DNA of 64,000 bases from Nannocystis exedens (GTDB taxonomy: Bacteria > Myxococcota_A > Polyangia > Polyangiales > Polyangiaceae), in NCBI GenBank assembly GCA_945861885.1, contig CAMAVR010000012.1, positions 1 to 64,000 on the forward strand. The letters are read 5' to 3'. The translations under genes and the position numbers were made by a program. The notes below the pieces were generated by a model, which saw nothing but the letters and a program-made list of their open reading frames with translations, was not told where the DNA came from and searched no databases. Every line of letters begins with the position of its first letter. Position 1 is the stretch's first letter. Positions 46,729-55,565 of this stretch are shown here, one piece after another.

Positions 46729-47487
46729 ATGTCCCAGCACCAACCGATTCTTGAAGCGATTGAACGGCTGCGCGATCGCCCGCCCGGCGCGCCAAAACCG
46801 ATCGCCGTTTACGACTTAGACTCGACCATTTTTTGCACCGGCCCACGAAATCTCGCGATTGCGCGCGCTTTTGCCGAATATCGGCCCCAGCTGCGCCAGG
46901 CTATCGAGCGCCTCGACCCACATGCCATGGGGTGGAATGTCGTCGACGATCTGCGCGCGGTCGGTTTTGCCGATCAAGCGATATTGACCGAGCTACGGAG
47001 CTTTTGGCGAGCGACATTTTTCACCGACCATTTTGTCGAACTCGACCCGTGCTACCCGGGCATCGGCGCGATGATACGGGCGATCGCCGCGCACGGCTGT
47101 TTAACCTACTATTTGACCGGGAGGGACACCCCCGGGATGCGCGCGGGGACATTGCGGAGCCTCGAAAAAGAGCACCTTCCACTCCCAGATCGCGACGGCG
47201 CGGTGCTCCGTATGAAGCCGCGATGGGAAGACGACGATCTGGCGTTCAAGATGCAAGTCTTCGAGGAGCTGCACGCGCTGGGCGATGTTGTTCTCGCATT
47301 CGAGAACGAGCCGGCCAATGCCAACCGATTTGCGGAAGCGTTCCCCGCTGCTACCGTCGTTCTCCACGCGACGATTCACGCGCCAAACCCAGAACCGCTA
47401 AGCGACGCTGTACACCGGGTGACCGACTTTGGGCTGCACGCCTGGTCGCGACACGGAGAGACGTCGTCGCCCACGATTTCTGTTTAG
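46729..47487 (+). CDS. HAD-superfamily hydrolase
   Basis: A 252-residue protein. The HAD motif I is YDLDSTIF (nucleophile D30, the first Asp). The cap-domain region (about residues 60-120) holds PHAMGWNVVDDLRAVG; motif II is LTGRDTPGMR, and a third acidic motif is FENEPANANRF. Such enzymes are usually small-molecule phosphatases; the substrate is not evident. It lies 12 bases after the AhcY-like gene and may be co-transcribed with it. The final residues (HGETSSPTISV) are variable. Confidence 0.75.
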   Translation: MSQHQPILEAIERLRDRPPGAPKPIAVYDLDSTIFCTGPRNLAIARAFAEYRPQLRQAIERLDPHAMGWNVVDDLRAVGFADQAILTELRSFWRATFFTDHFVELDPCYPGIGAMIRAIAAHGCLTYYLTGRDTPGMRAGTLRSLEKEHLPLPDRDGAVLRMKPRWEDDDLAFKMQVFEELHALGDVVLAFENEPANANRFAEAFPAATVVLHATIHAPNPEPLSDAVHRVTDFGLHAWSRHGETSSPTISV

Positions 47488-47542
47488 CGTTCAGCGCCGT
47501 CGGGCGCTTTATCACCCCAGTAACTATCAGGAGAGACCGATC

Positions 47543-47755
47543 ATGAGAGCATTCCTTCAGCCGTCCGTCCGCACCCTCTGCTCCGAAACGCAGATCGAGT
47601 TCACCAAACTGTCGCGTGCGCGGCGCAGCAAGATCGCCGAGCTGGCCAACACAACGCTCTTCAAAGCCGACCAGTGGGCGCACGGCGGAGGCGTCCCAGC
47701 AGCAGTAGCAACCGCGCTGGAAACCGGCCTGAAATCGATTCAGAAGAAGAAGTAA
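47543..47755 (+). CDS. Small protein, degenerate HTH-like
   Basis: A 70-residue basic protein (ATG 47543; AGGAGAG 8 bases upstream). The central segment KIAELANTTLFKADQWAHGG then GVPAAVATALETGL has the rhythm of a Cro/YdaS-type helix-turn-helix, but the recognition helix is not convincing. It ends in a KKK tail. It lies 55 bases after the HAD gene and 24 before a Nudix gene. DNA binding is a guess. Confidence 0.5.
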   Translation: MRAFLQPSVRTLCSETQIEFTKLSRARRSKIAELANTTLFKADQWAHGGGVPAAVATALETGLKSIQKKK

Positions 47756-47779
47756 GCAAACTTCTCAGCCGCGACCCGG

Positions 47780-48265
47780 ATGGTCTTCTCTCTCTTCTCA
47801 CGATTGCCGTCGGGTGCGCTTGCCATTGTTCGCGAGGTCGCTCGCCATCTTCTTCGGCGCCCTGTTGTCGGCGTGGCGATCGCTGCGCGCGCTGACGACG
47901 GGCGATGGCTGCTCATTCGGCGCGGCGATACTGGGACTTGGGCGATGCCTGGTGGGACGCTCGAGTGGGGAGAGACGCTTACAGACGCCGCCCGTCGCGA
48001 GCTTGATGAAGAGGCTGGTATTTTGTCGCATCAATTTGTGCGCGTCGTCGGCGTCTATTCAAAGCCGATGCGCGACGTGCGATTTCATGCGGTAACGATT
48101 GTTGTTGAGTGCGCAGTCGCCTTGCCGACCAAAGAGCCTAAAAACCCGCTTGAAATCACGGAAGTTGGGCTCTTCGACGAGCGGGACATCCCCTACCCGC
48201 TCGCGATGGACATGAGCGACATGTTCGCCGCGGCAACTTCGCGCGGTAACGTCATTTTTGAGTAA
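47780..48265 (+). CDS. Nudix hydrolase
   Basis: A 161-residue protein. The Nudix box is complete: GGTLEWGETLTDAARRELDE then EAGI (GX5EX7REUXEEXGU), around residues 59-81. The N-terminal region holds VVGVAIAARADDGRWLLIRRG, the usual preceding strands. Substrates of the family include modified nucleotides and ADP-sugars; none can be assigned here. It converges on serC with 19 bases between stops. Confidence 0.9.
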   Translation: MVFSLFSRLPSGALAIVREVARHLLRRPVVGVAIAARADDGRWLLIRRGDTGTWAMPGGTLEWGETLTDAARRELDEEAGILSHQFVRVVGVYSKPMRDVRFHAVTIVVECAVALPTKEPKNPLEITEVGLFDERDIPYPLAMDMSDMFAAATSRGNVIFE

Positions 48266-48284
48266 AACGCGGCGGCTTCGGCCG

Positions 48285-49421
48285 TTAACCAACCTTATTT
48301 TTTTGCTCAAAATCACGCATCACATGTGCCAGCGCCTGCGCGCTCTCGACGGTGACGGCGTTGTAGAGCGACACGCGGATGCCTCCCGCCGTGCGGTGAC
48401 CGCGTAGCCCGACCATCCCTCGGCGCTTTGTCTCTTCGAGAAACGCCTTTTCTAGAGAGGCGCTTGGCAATCGGAAGACGATGTTCATCTCGCTTCGCGA
48501 ACCTTGTTCGACCGGACAGTGATACATCGCCGGCGCGGCGTCGACCGCCTCGTAAATAAGGCGCGACTTCTCGTGATTCCACGCCTCGATTTGCGCGAGA
48601 CCGCCGACGTCGTTTATCCACGCGAGGACGTTGCGCATCATGTAGACGCCAAACGTTGACGGCGTGTTGTACATCGACCCGTTTTTGGCTGCGACTTCGT
48701 AGCTTAGGAGCTTTGGCAAATCGCGCCGCGCGGTCGCGATCAGATCTTTGCGAATGACTGCGACGCACAGGCCGCTCGGACCGACATTTTTTTGTGCCCC
48801 TGCGTAAATCATCCCGAGCGACGAGACATCGATCTTTTTCGATAAAAAGTCGCTCGACATGTCGGCCACGATAGGAACATCGCCGTTGTCGATCGCCAAT
48901 CGACCGCCCGTCATGGGGTACTGCACGCCGTGAATCGTTTCGTTCGTCGTCACGTGCAAATAGGCGGCGCTTTTGGTGACTTTTATTTCGTCGCGTGTTG
49001 GCACGCGGGTGAACATCGCTCCCGGCTCTGATCCGTCGCCCGTTGATGCTGCGACGCTGACATTGCCGCCGATGAGCGCCGCAACGGTTCGCCCTTCGGC
49101 TAGCGCTTTTTCGCCCCAGATCCCTGTTAACACATACTCACCGAGCGCCCCTCGATGGAGCAGGTTGAGCGGCACTTGCACGAATTGCATCGACGCCCCG
49201 CCGTGGAGGAGGAGCACATCGTACCGATCGTCAGCGCCGAGCAGCGTGCGAAGCAGCTCGATTGTCTCAGAATGAAGCGCTTCGTACGCTTCGCCGCGAT
49301 GGCTCTGCTCCATCACGCTCATCCCGGTATTTTCCCACTCTAGTAGCTCGCGCTGCGCGCGCTGTAGGGCTGCCAATGGGAGCGCGGACGGCCCGGCGGA
49401 GAAATTAATCAGTCGCGTCAT
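48285..49421 (-). CDS. serC: Phosphoserine aminotransferase
   Basis: Makes phosphoserine from 3-phosphohydroxypyruvate and glutamate (PLP-dependent); also used in pyridoxine synthesis. From ATG 49421 (MTRLINFSAGPSALP) it has 378 residues. The PLP lysine is in YAGAQKNVGPSGL; NFSAGPSALPL, SHRGEAYEALHSE, TNETIHGVQ and RGHRTAGGIRVSLYNAV are family signatures. A longer frame upstream overlaps the divergent lipoprotein region and is rejected. It is divergent from a lipoprotein gene. Confidence 0.96.
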   Translation of the reverse strand: MTRLINFSAGPSALPLAALQRAQRELLEWENTGMSVMEQSHRGEAYEALHSETIELLRTLLGADDRYDVLLLHGGASMQFVQVPLNLLHRGALGEYVLTGIWGEKALAEGRTVAALIGGNVSVAASTGDGSEPGAMFTRVPTRDEIKVTKSAAYLHVTTNETIHGVQYPMTGGRLAIDNGDVPIVADMSSDFLSKKIDVSSLGMIYAGAQKNVGPSGLCVAVIRKDLIATARRDLPKLLSYEVAAKNGSMYNTPSTFGVYMMRNVLAWINDVGGLAQIEAWNHEKSRLIYEAVDAAPAMYHCPVEQGSRSEMNIVFRLPSASLEKAFLEETKRRGMVGLRGHRTAGGIRVSLYNAVTVESAQALAHVMRDFEQKNKVG

Positions 49422-49497
49422 GAGACCATTTGTGGCAGCGATATCGCCTCCCCGCAATAGCTTGCGAAGCGAGGCTTATGTGACACGCTTCGATGCC

Positions 49498-50349
49498 ATG
49501 AAAACAGCTATTAATAGCGCGCTGGCAGTTTTTGGACTCTCCGTCCTAACTGCATGCAGCGCAGCAGACACCCTTGAAGACCAGACCGAAACCTCGCGAG
49601 TCGAATCGACAATGCTTCGTGCGAGTTCGCAGTCTGCGATGCCGACGGCCTTACAGCAGACAGAACCAGCCAGGGCAGAACTAATGCAGGCACACCTGCG
49701 GCTCGATGAACGTGAAGGGCTGTGGCTCGGCCCCCGTCCCGAGGTCAATGGCGTACCATCGTTCTATGTCGGCGAAGCAATCGACATGGTGGGGAACTGC
49801 AAAGGATTTCCGACTCCGGCCAAGCCCTCAATCGATGTTGCGCGAGCGGACACGGTGCGGGTAGCGATTCTCCGAAGCGATATCGACACGATCCGTCTCT
49901 CTACGGAGATGAATTTCAGCTGGAGCTCACTGCTGCCTGGCGTCTACGTGGTCACGCTAACATGCGCCGCCGACAGCGCCGACATTCCGCCCGCTAAGAC
50001 GCAGCTAGCGATCAAATTGCTTGGACGAGCGGCAGCGACAGTTGGCCACTCAGGCCAGCTGCTCCTCCGAGCGCAGATCAACATCGAAGTTGCCGGTGAC
50101 AACTATCGGCTCCGGTTTTTGGGGGATTGCTCAGACGGCTCTGGCGAACCAGACGGTCTGGTTCAGTCGGAATGGCATATCGCCCGTCAAACGGCCAAGA
50201 GAGGCATGAGCGTCACTGGGGCGGGGCCTCACGACATCGAGTTTCCTGTTTCCGGAGAGTACGAGGTCCGATTGACCTGCCGTCAGGGGACGCGCCAAGG
50301 CGAAACGAGAGCTCGATTTGTTATGCCGCGCCGGGTCACCGAGATCTGA
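49498..50349 (+). CDS. Lipoprotein of unknown function
   Basis: A 283-residue protein starting at ATG 49498 (MKTAINSALAVFGLSVLTAC); Cys ~20 is a good lipobox Cys. The mature part opens with an acidic, polar region followed by two repeated-looking beta-rich halves: GPRPEVNGVPSFYVGEAID...SIDVARADTVRVAI and a second part ending VSGEYEVRLTCRQGTRQGE. Pairs of cysteines (TLTCAADSAD, LGDCSDGSG, LTCRQG) suggest Ig- or carbohydrate-binding-like folds. An upstream in-frame ATG (49420) overlaps serC and lacks a signal peptide. No family is recognised. Confidence 0.65.
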   Translation: MKTAINSALAVFGLSVLTACSAADTLEDQTETSRVESTMLRASSQSAMPTALQQTEPARAELMQAHLRLDEREGLWLGPRPEVNGVPSFYVGEAIDMVGNCKGFPTPAKPSIDVARADTVRVAILRSDIDTIRLSTEMNFSWSSLLPGVYVVTLTCAADSADIPPAKTQLAIKLLGRAAATVGHSGQLLLRAQINIEVAGDNYRLRFLGDCSDGSGEPDGLVQSEWHIARQTAKRGMSVTGAGPHDIEFPVSGEYEVRLTCRQGTRQGETRARFVMPRRVTEI

Positions 50350-50395
50350 TAGATAGCGGCGCGCTTCGTCGAGACGTGTAAAGTTCACCATCGAC

Positions 50396-51316
50396 ATGCG
50401 CGCCCTATTCTTTGGTACCCCTTCGTTTGCAGTTCCGTCGCTCGACGCCCTCTGCAGCATTGCCGAGGTTGTCGGCGTCGTTTGCCAACCCGATAAGCCC
50501 TCTGGACGCGGGCTCACGCTGACACCACCGCCGGTCAAAGCGCGCGCACTCGAGCGCGGCATACCGGTCGTCCAGCCGACGAACTTGCGAACCGGCGAGT
50601 TCGCTGAATGGGTGCGTGCGCAGCGAGCCGACGTCGCGGTGGTCGTCGCATATGGGCGCATCTTGCCGAAAGATGTGCTCGAAGCGCCGCGCATGGGCTG
50701 CGTTAACGTTCACGCGTCGCTGCTTCCTAAATATCGCGGTGCAGCGCCGATCACGTGGGCCGTTGTGAATGGCGAAACCGAAAGCGGCGTGACGCTGATG
50801 CTTCTCGACGAAGGGATGGACACCGGCGGGACGATCCAGTTTTTCAAGACGCCGGTCGGCAATAGCGAAACGAGCGGCGAATTATCAGAGCGACTCGCGG
50901 TCATCGGTGCAGATGCCGTGCACACAACGCTCGCCGATTTTGTCGCTGGGCGATGTGCCGTCACGCCACAAGATAACGCCGCCGCAACGATGGCGCCGAT
51001 GCTGACAAAAGAGGACGGGCGCATCGACTTTTCGAAAAGCGCGGAAGCGGTTCACAACCATGTGCGAGGGATGAACCCATGGCCCTGCGCGACCGCCCGA
51101 TTGAACGGCAAGACGGTGAAAATCCATCGAGCGCAAATCGCAAGCGGTAACGGGGCGCCCGGCGAAGTCATTCTCGCCGACAAAGGGCACTTGCGAGTCG
51201 CGTGCGGCAGCAGCGCAATCGAGCTCGAAACGGTGCAGCTTGAGGGGAAAAAGCCGATGCGAGGGGTAGACTGGGTCATCGGGCGCGGCGTCGCCGTCGG
51301 CGATCGATTTGAATAG
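50396..51316 (+). CDS. fmt: Methionyl-tRNA formyltransferase
   Basis: Formylates initiator Met-tRNA. It has 306 residues. The formyl-transfer domain shows FGTPSFAVPSLDAL at the start, VNVHASLLPKYRGAAPI with the catalytic Asn-His pair, and LDEGMDTGGTI; the C-terminal OB-like tRNA-binding domain follows from about residue 205. rbgA starts 23 bases downstream. def is not adjacent. Confidence 0.96.
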   Translation: MRALFFGTPSFAVPSLDALCSIAEVVGVVCQPDKPSGRGLTLTPPPVKARALERGIPVVQPTNLRTGEFAEWVRAQRADVAVVVAYGRILPKDVLEAPRMGCVNVHASLLPKYRGAAPITWAVVNGETESGVTLMLLDEGMDTGGTIQFFKTPVGNSETSGELSERLAVIGADAVHTTLADFVAGRCAVTPQDNAAATMAPMLTKEDGRIDFSKSAEAVHNHVRGMNPWPCATARLNGKTVKIHRAQIASGNGAPGEVILADKGHLRVACGSSAIELETVQLEGKKPMRGVDWVIGRGVAVGDRFE

Positions 51317-51339
51317 CAGAACTGTGCTACAGTTCTAAA

Positions 51340-52209
51340 ATGTCAATTCAGTGGTACCCGGGCCACATGACGAAGGCTCGGCGGGTGCTCGCCGAATCGA
51401 TCCCTTCGCACGATATTTTAATCGAAGTGCTCGACGCGCGGATGCCGCGTGCGAGCTCGAATCCTGTACTGACGGAGCTTCGTGGATCGAAGCCCTGCCT
51501 CAAAGTTCTCGGCAAGAGCGACCTAGCCGACCCCGCGGCGACGGAAGCGTGGCTTCGCTATTTTGCCGAAGCATGCGAGCCGACGCGCGAGCTACCGAAC
51601 GGCTCGGTGGCGGCAGTCGCGATCACGCGCACACGCCAAGCCGATACGCGCAAAGTGATCGCAGCGATGTGCAAGCGATTGGTGCTGCATCCGGGTGGGC
51701 TCGGGAAGACAGTGCGCGCGATGGTGGTCGGAATTCCCAACGTTGGGAAATCGACGCTGATCAATACGCTGATGGAGCGCAAAGTTGCGAAAGTTGGCGA
51801 TGAGCCTGCGGTGACCAAAGGGCAGCAGCTGGCAATTTTGAAAAACGGGATGGCGATTTCGGATCATCCTGGCCTTCTTTGGCCAAACATTGAAGATCCA
51901 GCGGTCGGCGATCGGCTCGCGCTCGGCGGCGCGATTTCTGATGCAGCGATCGACTACGAAAGCGTAGCGATGTTTGGGGCGGAGTATCTTTTGAAGCGGT
52001 ACCCTGCACTGCTCGTCGCGCGCTACAAATTGAAAGAGACCCCGCCCGACGCACAGTCGCTGTTGATCGAAATTGGAAAGCGGCGCGGCGCATTGCGCGC
52101 TGGCGGAGCGGTCGATTTGCACAAGGCGTCCGATGTGCTGGTGCACGATTTCAGGTCGGGAGCGATTGGGCGAATTTCGCTAGAATTGCCAGCGCTAGAT
52201 AGCGACTGA
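51340..52209 (+). CDS. rbgA: Ribosome biogenesis GTPase RbgA/YlqF
   Basis: A 289-residue circularly permuted GTPase that helps mature the 50S subunit. The G4-like LGKSDLAD comes first (G in place of the usual N), then G1 GIPNVGKSTL and G3 DHPGLLWP, the order typical of YlqF. The N-terminal QWYPGHMTKARR is a hallmark of the family. The C-terminal helices (FRSGAIGRISLELP) would contact rRNA. The last 15 bases overlap the convergent tldE-like gene. Confidence 0.94.
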   Translation: MSIQWYPGHMTKARRVLAESIPSHDILIEVLDARMPRASSNPVLTELRGSKPCLKVLGKSDLADPAATEAWLRYFAEACEPTRELPNGSVAAVAITRTRQADTRKVIAAMCKRLVLHPGGLGKTVRAMVVGIPNVGKSTLINTLMERKVAKVGDEPAVTKGQQLAILKNGMAISDHPGLLWPNIEDPAVGDRLALGGAISDAAIDYESVAMFGAEYLLKRYPALLVARYKLKETPPDAQSLLIEIGKRRGALRAGGAVDLHKASDVLVHDFRSGAIGRISLELPALDSD

Positions 52210-53532
52210 AATCGACGCCATGTTGAAGCTGTTGGTTCTGATTGCGGGGACGCACGTTAAGAAAAAGCTTGAAACACGCGTGGTCTTGCGTGTCATCGCG
52301 TCGCAATTTTTTAACATGTTGAACGGCGACTCGTTGAAGCGAAAGTTGTTCACTGGGCCTACGATTTCGCCGTTTTCGATGAGTAGGACGCCGTCTCTCG
52401 TCAGCCCGGTGATTAGCCCTTTTTGCGGATCTAAATGACGCGTGTACCAAAAACGCGTCACTAGGAGCCCTCGCTTTACCCCCTTTACGAGCTCATCGGT
52501 CGACTCGGCGACGCCTCCGGTTAGATGCCATCCGCCCATCGATGTCGGCTTTTTCCCCTGCTTTGCCGCCCAGTAGCGCGAATACGACAGCGATTTTAGC
52601 GCGCCGTTTTCGACCCACACGATCGGTTCGCGTGGCAGCCCTTCGCCGTCGAACGGTGCGCACGGCATATCGGGATCGGCTGGATTGGAGCGGAGCGTGA
52701 CGATCGGGCTTGCGATTAATTCGCCTAGTGGGCTTGCTCCGCCGTGACGACTGAGAGCTGAGCGCCCCTCGTCGATCGAACGCGCATCGAGTGAATTGAA
52801 GAGAAAGCCTAGCAACTCGGCGACTGCCGGCGGTTCGAGCACCACGGTGTAGTGCCCCGGCTCGAGCGTTTTTGGATGAGCCGACTGCTTCGCTTTTTTG
52901 GCCGCTACCTTCGCGCATGCGACCGCGTCGATGCCGCTTACGAGATGCGACTCGCCACGCGCCGAGCCGGAGCCCGCGCCATCGGGCGTTCGCGCCGTCA
53001 TTTGCAGCCCGAGCGACGTCTCCCGTGACGATGCGCGAAGGCCGCTTGAATTTGCGACCGAATACTCAGACGCGGCGTACTCGAAAAAGCCGGCACCGAC
53101 GAGCCCCGATTCGCTGAAGATATGGTTAGCCGCGGCGGGCACGCCAGTTCGCGATGCACTGGTCACTGTAGTGATCGCGGGGTCGAATGCGATCGGCGCT
53201 TGGGCATACTTTTGCGGCCCGAGCAGCGGCATTATTTCTGGGTCTTCGGGCGACGACTTCGCCATCGATGCGACACGCTCCGCCAAAGAGCGAAGCGACT
53301 CTTCGTCGGTCTGGTTCGAACTCGCGCTTGCCGAACGCTTGCCGAACACCATACGAATATTCACACCGAGCTCGGACTCTTCGCCGCACGATTGAACCAC
53401 TCCAAGTGCGAACCGAATATTCCCTTCGCTGCTCTCGTGCACATTCACTTGCACATCGGCCGAAGGTGCGACGAGCTTTGCGATTCGCAGCGCCTGGTCT
53501 GCGATTTTCACGGCGTCGGTCGATTCAGTCAT
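52195..53532 (-). CDS. TldE/PmbA-family peptidase subunit
   Basis: A 445-residue TldE/PmbA-type protein, which with TldD forms a heterodimeric metalloprotease known for microcin maturation and CcdA degradation. It lacks a HExxH zinc motif, as expected for the E subunit. Conserved parts are VNVHESSEGNIRF, GHYTVVLEPPAVAELLGFL and TGGVAESTDELVKGVKRGLL. The N-terminus (MTESTDAVKIAD) has no export signal. Its ATG overlaps the tldD stop by 4 bases (ATGA), so the two are translated together; the 3' end overlaps rbgA by 15 bases. Confidence 0.9.
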   Translation of the reverse strand: MTESTDAVKIADQALRIAKLVAPSADVQVNVHESSEGNIRFALGVVQSCGEESELGVNIRMVFGKRSASASSNQTDEESLRSLAERVASMAKSSPEDPEIMPLLGPQKYAQAPIAFDPAITTVTSASRTGVPAAANHIFSESGLVGAGFFEYAASEYSVANSSGLRASSRETSLGLQMTARTPDGAGSGSARGESHLVSGIDAVACAKVAAKKAKQSAHPKTLEPGHYTVVLEPPAVAELLGFLFNSLDARSIDEGRSALSRHGGASPLGELIASPIVTLRSNPADPDMPCAPFDGEGLPREPIVWVENGALKSLSYSRYWAAKQGKKPTSMGGWHLTGGVAESTDELVKGVKRGLLVTRFWYTRHLDPQKGLITGLTRDGVLLIENGEIVGPVNNFRFNESPFNMLKNCDAMTRKTTRVSSFFLTCVPAIRTNSFNMASISVAI

Positions 53533-55100
53533 GAGTTCCTCGTGCTTAGAACATTGACGCGACGAAAGCGCGCCGGTGGGCAGCCGTGGCTCACGGCGTT
53601 TGACTGCATCGGCTCCCCTTTGCCATCATCCATTGCGCCGCCGAGCTCCCACGATTTGGGGCCGCCGATCATGTCGCACGAATTCCAAAACTGAATCGAG
53701 TTCGACTGATACGCAAAATGCCGCACAGGGCCGACGATTTTCCCTTTTTTAATTTCGTACGCCATTTGAGCCGAGAACTGAAAGTTGTAACGCTGCTGGT
53801 CGATCGACCAAGAGTTCGTCCCCGTCGCGAAAATGCCGTCATCGGTGGCGGCGATAATATCGTCGACCGAGATGTCACTTCTGGATGGCGCGAGCGACAC
53901 GTTTGGCATTCGCTGAAACGCGACCGATTTGTGATCTTGCGCGTACGACGTCGCCCGCGACTTTCGCTCGTGGATCCACGCTGCTTGGTCTCGCGTGGTT
54001 TGGTAGTCGACAAAGACACCATTTTTTATCAAATCCCACCGGTACGTCTCGACTCCGTCGTCGTCCCATGCGCACGTTGCTAGGCCGCCTGGGGTTGTTT
54101 TATCGGCGTAAAACGTGACGATTGGCGAGCCGATGCGAAGCTTGTGGAGCTTGTCGGGCGTGGCGTACGACGTCCCCGCCATGTCCATTTCGTAGCCTAG
54201 GGCTCGGTCGAGCTCTGTCGCGTGACCTATCGATTCGTGGATCGTTAGCCATAAGTTGCTTGGCGCGATGATCAGATCTCTTTCGCCGGCAACGACCGCG
54301 GGGGCGCGCAGCTTTTTTACTGCGTTTTCAGCCAATTGCTGGGCGTTTTGCTTTAAGTTCGACTGAGCTACGTACTCCCATCCGCCGAGCGACGGCGCGA
54401 GTTCGCTTCGTACCGACTCGAAACCTTCGATGCTTGGGTCGATCGCGGTGACCGAAAAGCTTGGTGCGATTCGCGTTATTTTTTGCTCGAGGAGCGAGCC
54501 TTCGCTCGACGCGAACACTTTCCATTCTCCTAGCGACGTGATGTGCCCCGCGCCGAATTTTGCGCCTGGTACGCTTCGAGCGGAGCGCCACAAGTCGATC
54601 AAATACTCCCCTTTTTCGGCTACCGAGATCGCAAATGGGTCGGTCGCGCATGGCGACACCCAGCTCCCTTTTATGAGCGGCGCAGGGGCTAGTACGACCG
54701 GGCGCTCGCTTACGTGGGCATTCGCGGCAGCGGCCACTACGGCGCGGAGGGCGGCGCTTTCGGCCGATGCTCCGTCGACACGCGATGCCGACGAAAAGCC
54801 CCATGCGCCATTGACGATCACGCGCACTCCGATGCCGTAGGTCTCGCGGTACGATACCCACTCGATGTGGTCTTCTCGCGTCGACACCGTTTCCCATTTG
54901 CGGCGGACTACGCGCGCATCGACGTAGCTTGCACCGGCGCGCTTGGCCGATTCTATTGCGCGATGAATCGCTTCGGCAACGGCGGGAGACAGTTTCGGAG
55001 CCGCACCAAACGCGCCAAACGACACTGGCAGGCGACTCGCACACGCCGTGGCCGCCAATGCGCCTGCACCGATTAGGAGTTCGCGTCGGTCAATTTTCAT
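53529..55100 (-). CDS. TldD-family metalloprotease with Tat/lipoprotein-like signal
   Basis: From ATG 55100 (MKIDRRELLIGAG) it has 523 residues, slightly long for TldD. The zinc motif HESIGH (in TIHESIGHATELDRALGYEM) is intact. The N-terminus has a twin-arginine-like DRRELLIG followed by AGALAATACAS with a possible lipobox Cys at about residue 20, indicating export. TldD is normally cytosolic, as its partner encoded here appears to be. Family signatures also include YVDARVVRRKWE and the C-terminal MIGGPKSWELGGAMDDGKGE. An upstream in-frame Met adds 12 residues but would bury the signal. Confidence 0.88.
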   Translation of the reverse strand: MKIDRRELLIGAGALAATACASRLPVSFGAFGAAPKLSPAVAEAIHRAIESAKRAGASYVDARVVRRKWETVSTREDHIEWVSYRETYGIGVRVIVNGAWGFSSASRVDGASAESAALRAVVAAAANAHVSERPVVLAPAPLIKGSWVSPCATDPFAISVAEKGEYLIDLWRSARSVPGAKFGAGHITSLGEWKVFASSEGSLLEQKITRIAPSFSVTAIDPSIEGFESVRSELAPSLGGWEYVAQSNLKQNAQQLAENAVKKLRAPAVVAGERDLIIAPSNLWLTIHESIGHATELDRALGYEMDMAGTSYATPDKLHKLRIGSPIVTFYADKTTPGGLATCAWDDDGVETYRWDLIKNGVFVDYQTTRDQAAWIHERKSRATSYAQDHKSVAFQRMPNVSLAPSRSDISVDDIIAATDDGIFATGTNSWSIDQQRYNFQFSAQMAYEIKKGKIVGPVRHFAYQSNSIQFWNSCDMIGGPKSWELGGAMDDGKGEPMQSNAVSHGCPPARFRRVNVLSTRNS

Positions 55101-55152
55101 CGCGCGAAACGTAGCACGCGGCCCTGGCCCCAACACATCTGCTACGCGACCG

Positions 55153-55257
55153 GGGATCCTTCACTTCGTTCAGGATGACACCGGCGCGCTTCAGGATGAC
55201 ACCGGCCGCTTATTGAAAAAGAAACACCCTGTCATCCTGAACGAAGTGAAGGATCCC
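55153..55257. repeat. Dispersed palindromic repeat with TTCACTTCGTTCAGGATGAC arms
   Basis: Arms 55153-55180 and 55230-55257 form a perfect 28-base inverted repeat; a 17-base partial copy of the inner end is repeated directly at 55190-55206. The arm sequence is a known type of dispersed repeat in several bacterial groups. It lies between the tldD start and the small lipoprotein gene. The rest of the 289-base gap shows no other structure. Confidence 0.8.
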
Positions 55258-55389
55258 GCGGAGGCCGTTTTTCTCGCGAATTACGGCACATTTGCAAAAT
55301 TACACAACCTATCGATCAAAATGCAATTCAAGTAGCTTTCACTTTGCGCGACGACTTTCTGTAAGTCACTCCAACGTCGTGGTCAGACA

Positions 55390-55560
55390 GTGCGAAACTT
55401 AATTATCTTTCTTATCCTTCTTATCGCCCTACTCGTTAGCGCGATCGGATGCGGCGACCGCCCGCGCGAGGGCGGCTCGCCCGCATCCAAAGTTGAATAC
55501 AGAAAGTACGCCACGTCGCGCGCAGTTCGCGCGGTCTACTTTGGCACTGCTCTTCAGTAG
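55390..55560 (+). CDS. 56-residue lipoprotein
   Basis: A GTG-started open frame of 56 codons. The N-terminus is a clean lipoprotein signal: MRNLIIFLILLIALLVSAI then GCGD, with the lipobox SAIGC. The mature part is only about 35 residues, basic and polar (YRKYATSRAVRAVYF). It ends 5 bases before the stop of the convergent HTH lipoprotein gene. No family is recognised; the signal and lipobox argue it is real. Confidence 0.5.
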   Translation: MRNLIIFLILLIALLVSAIGCGDRPREGGSPASKVEYRKYATSRAVRAVYFGTALQ

Positions 55561-55565
55561 CCCTT

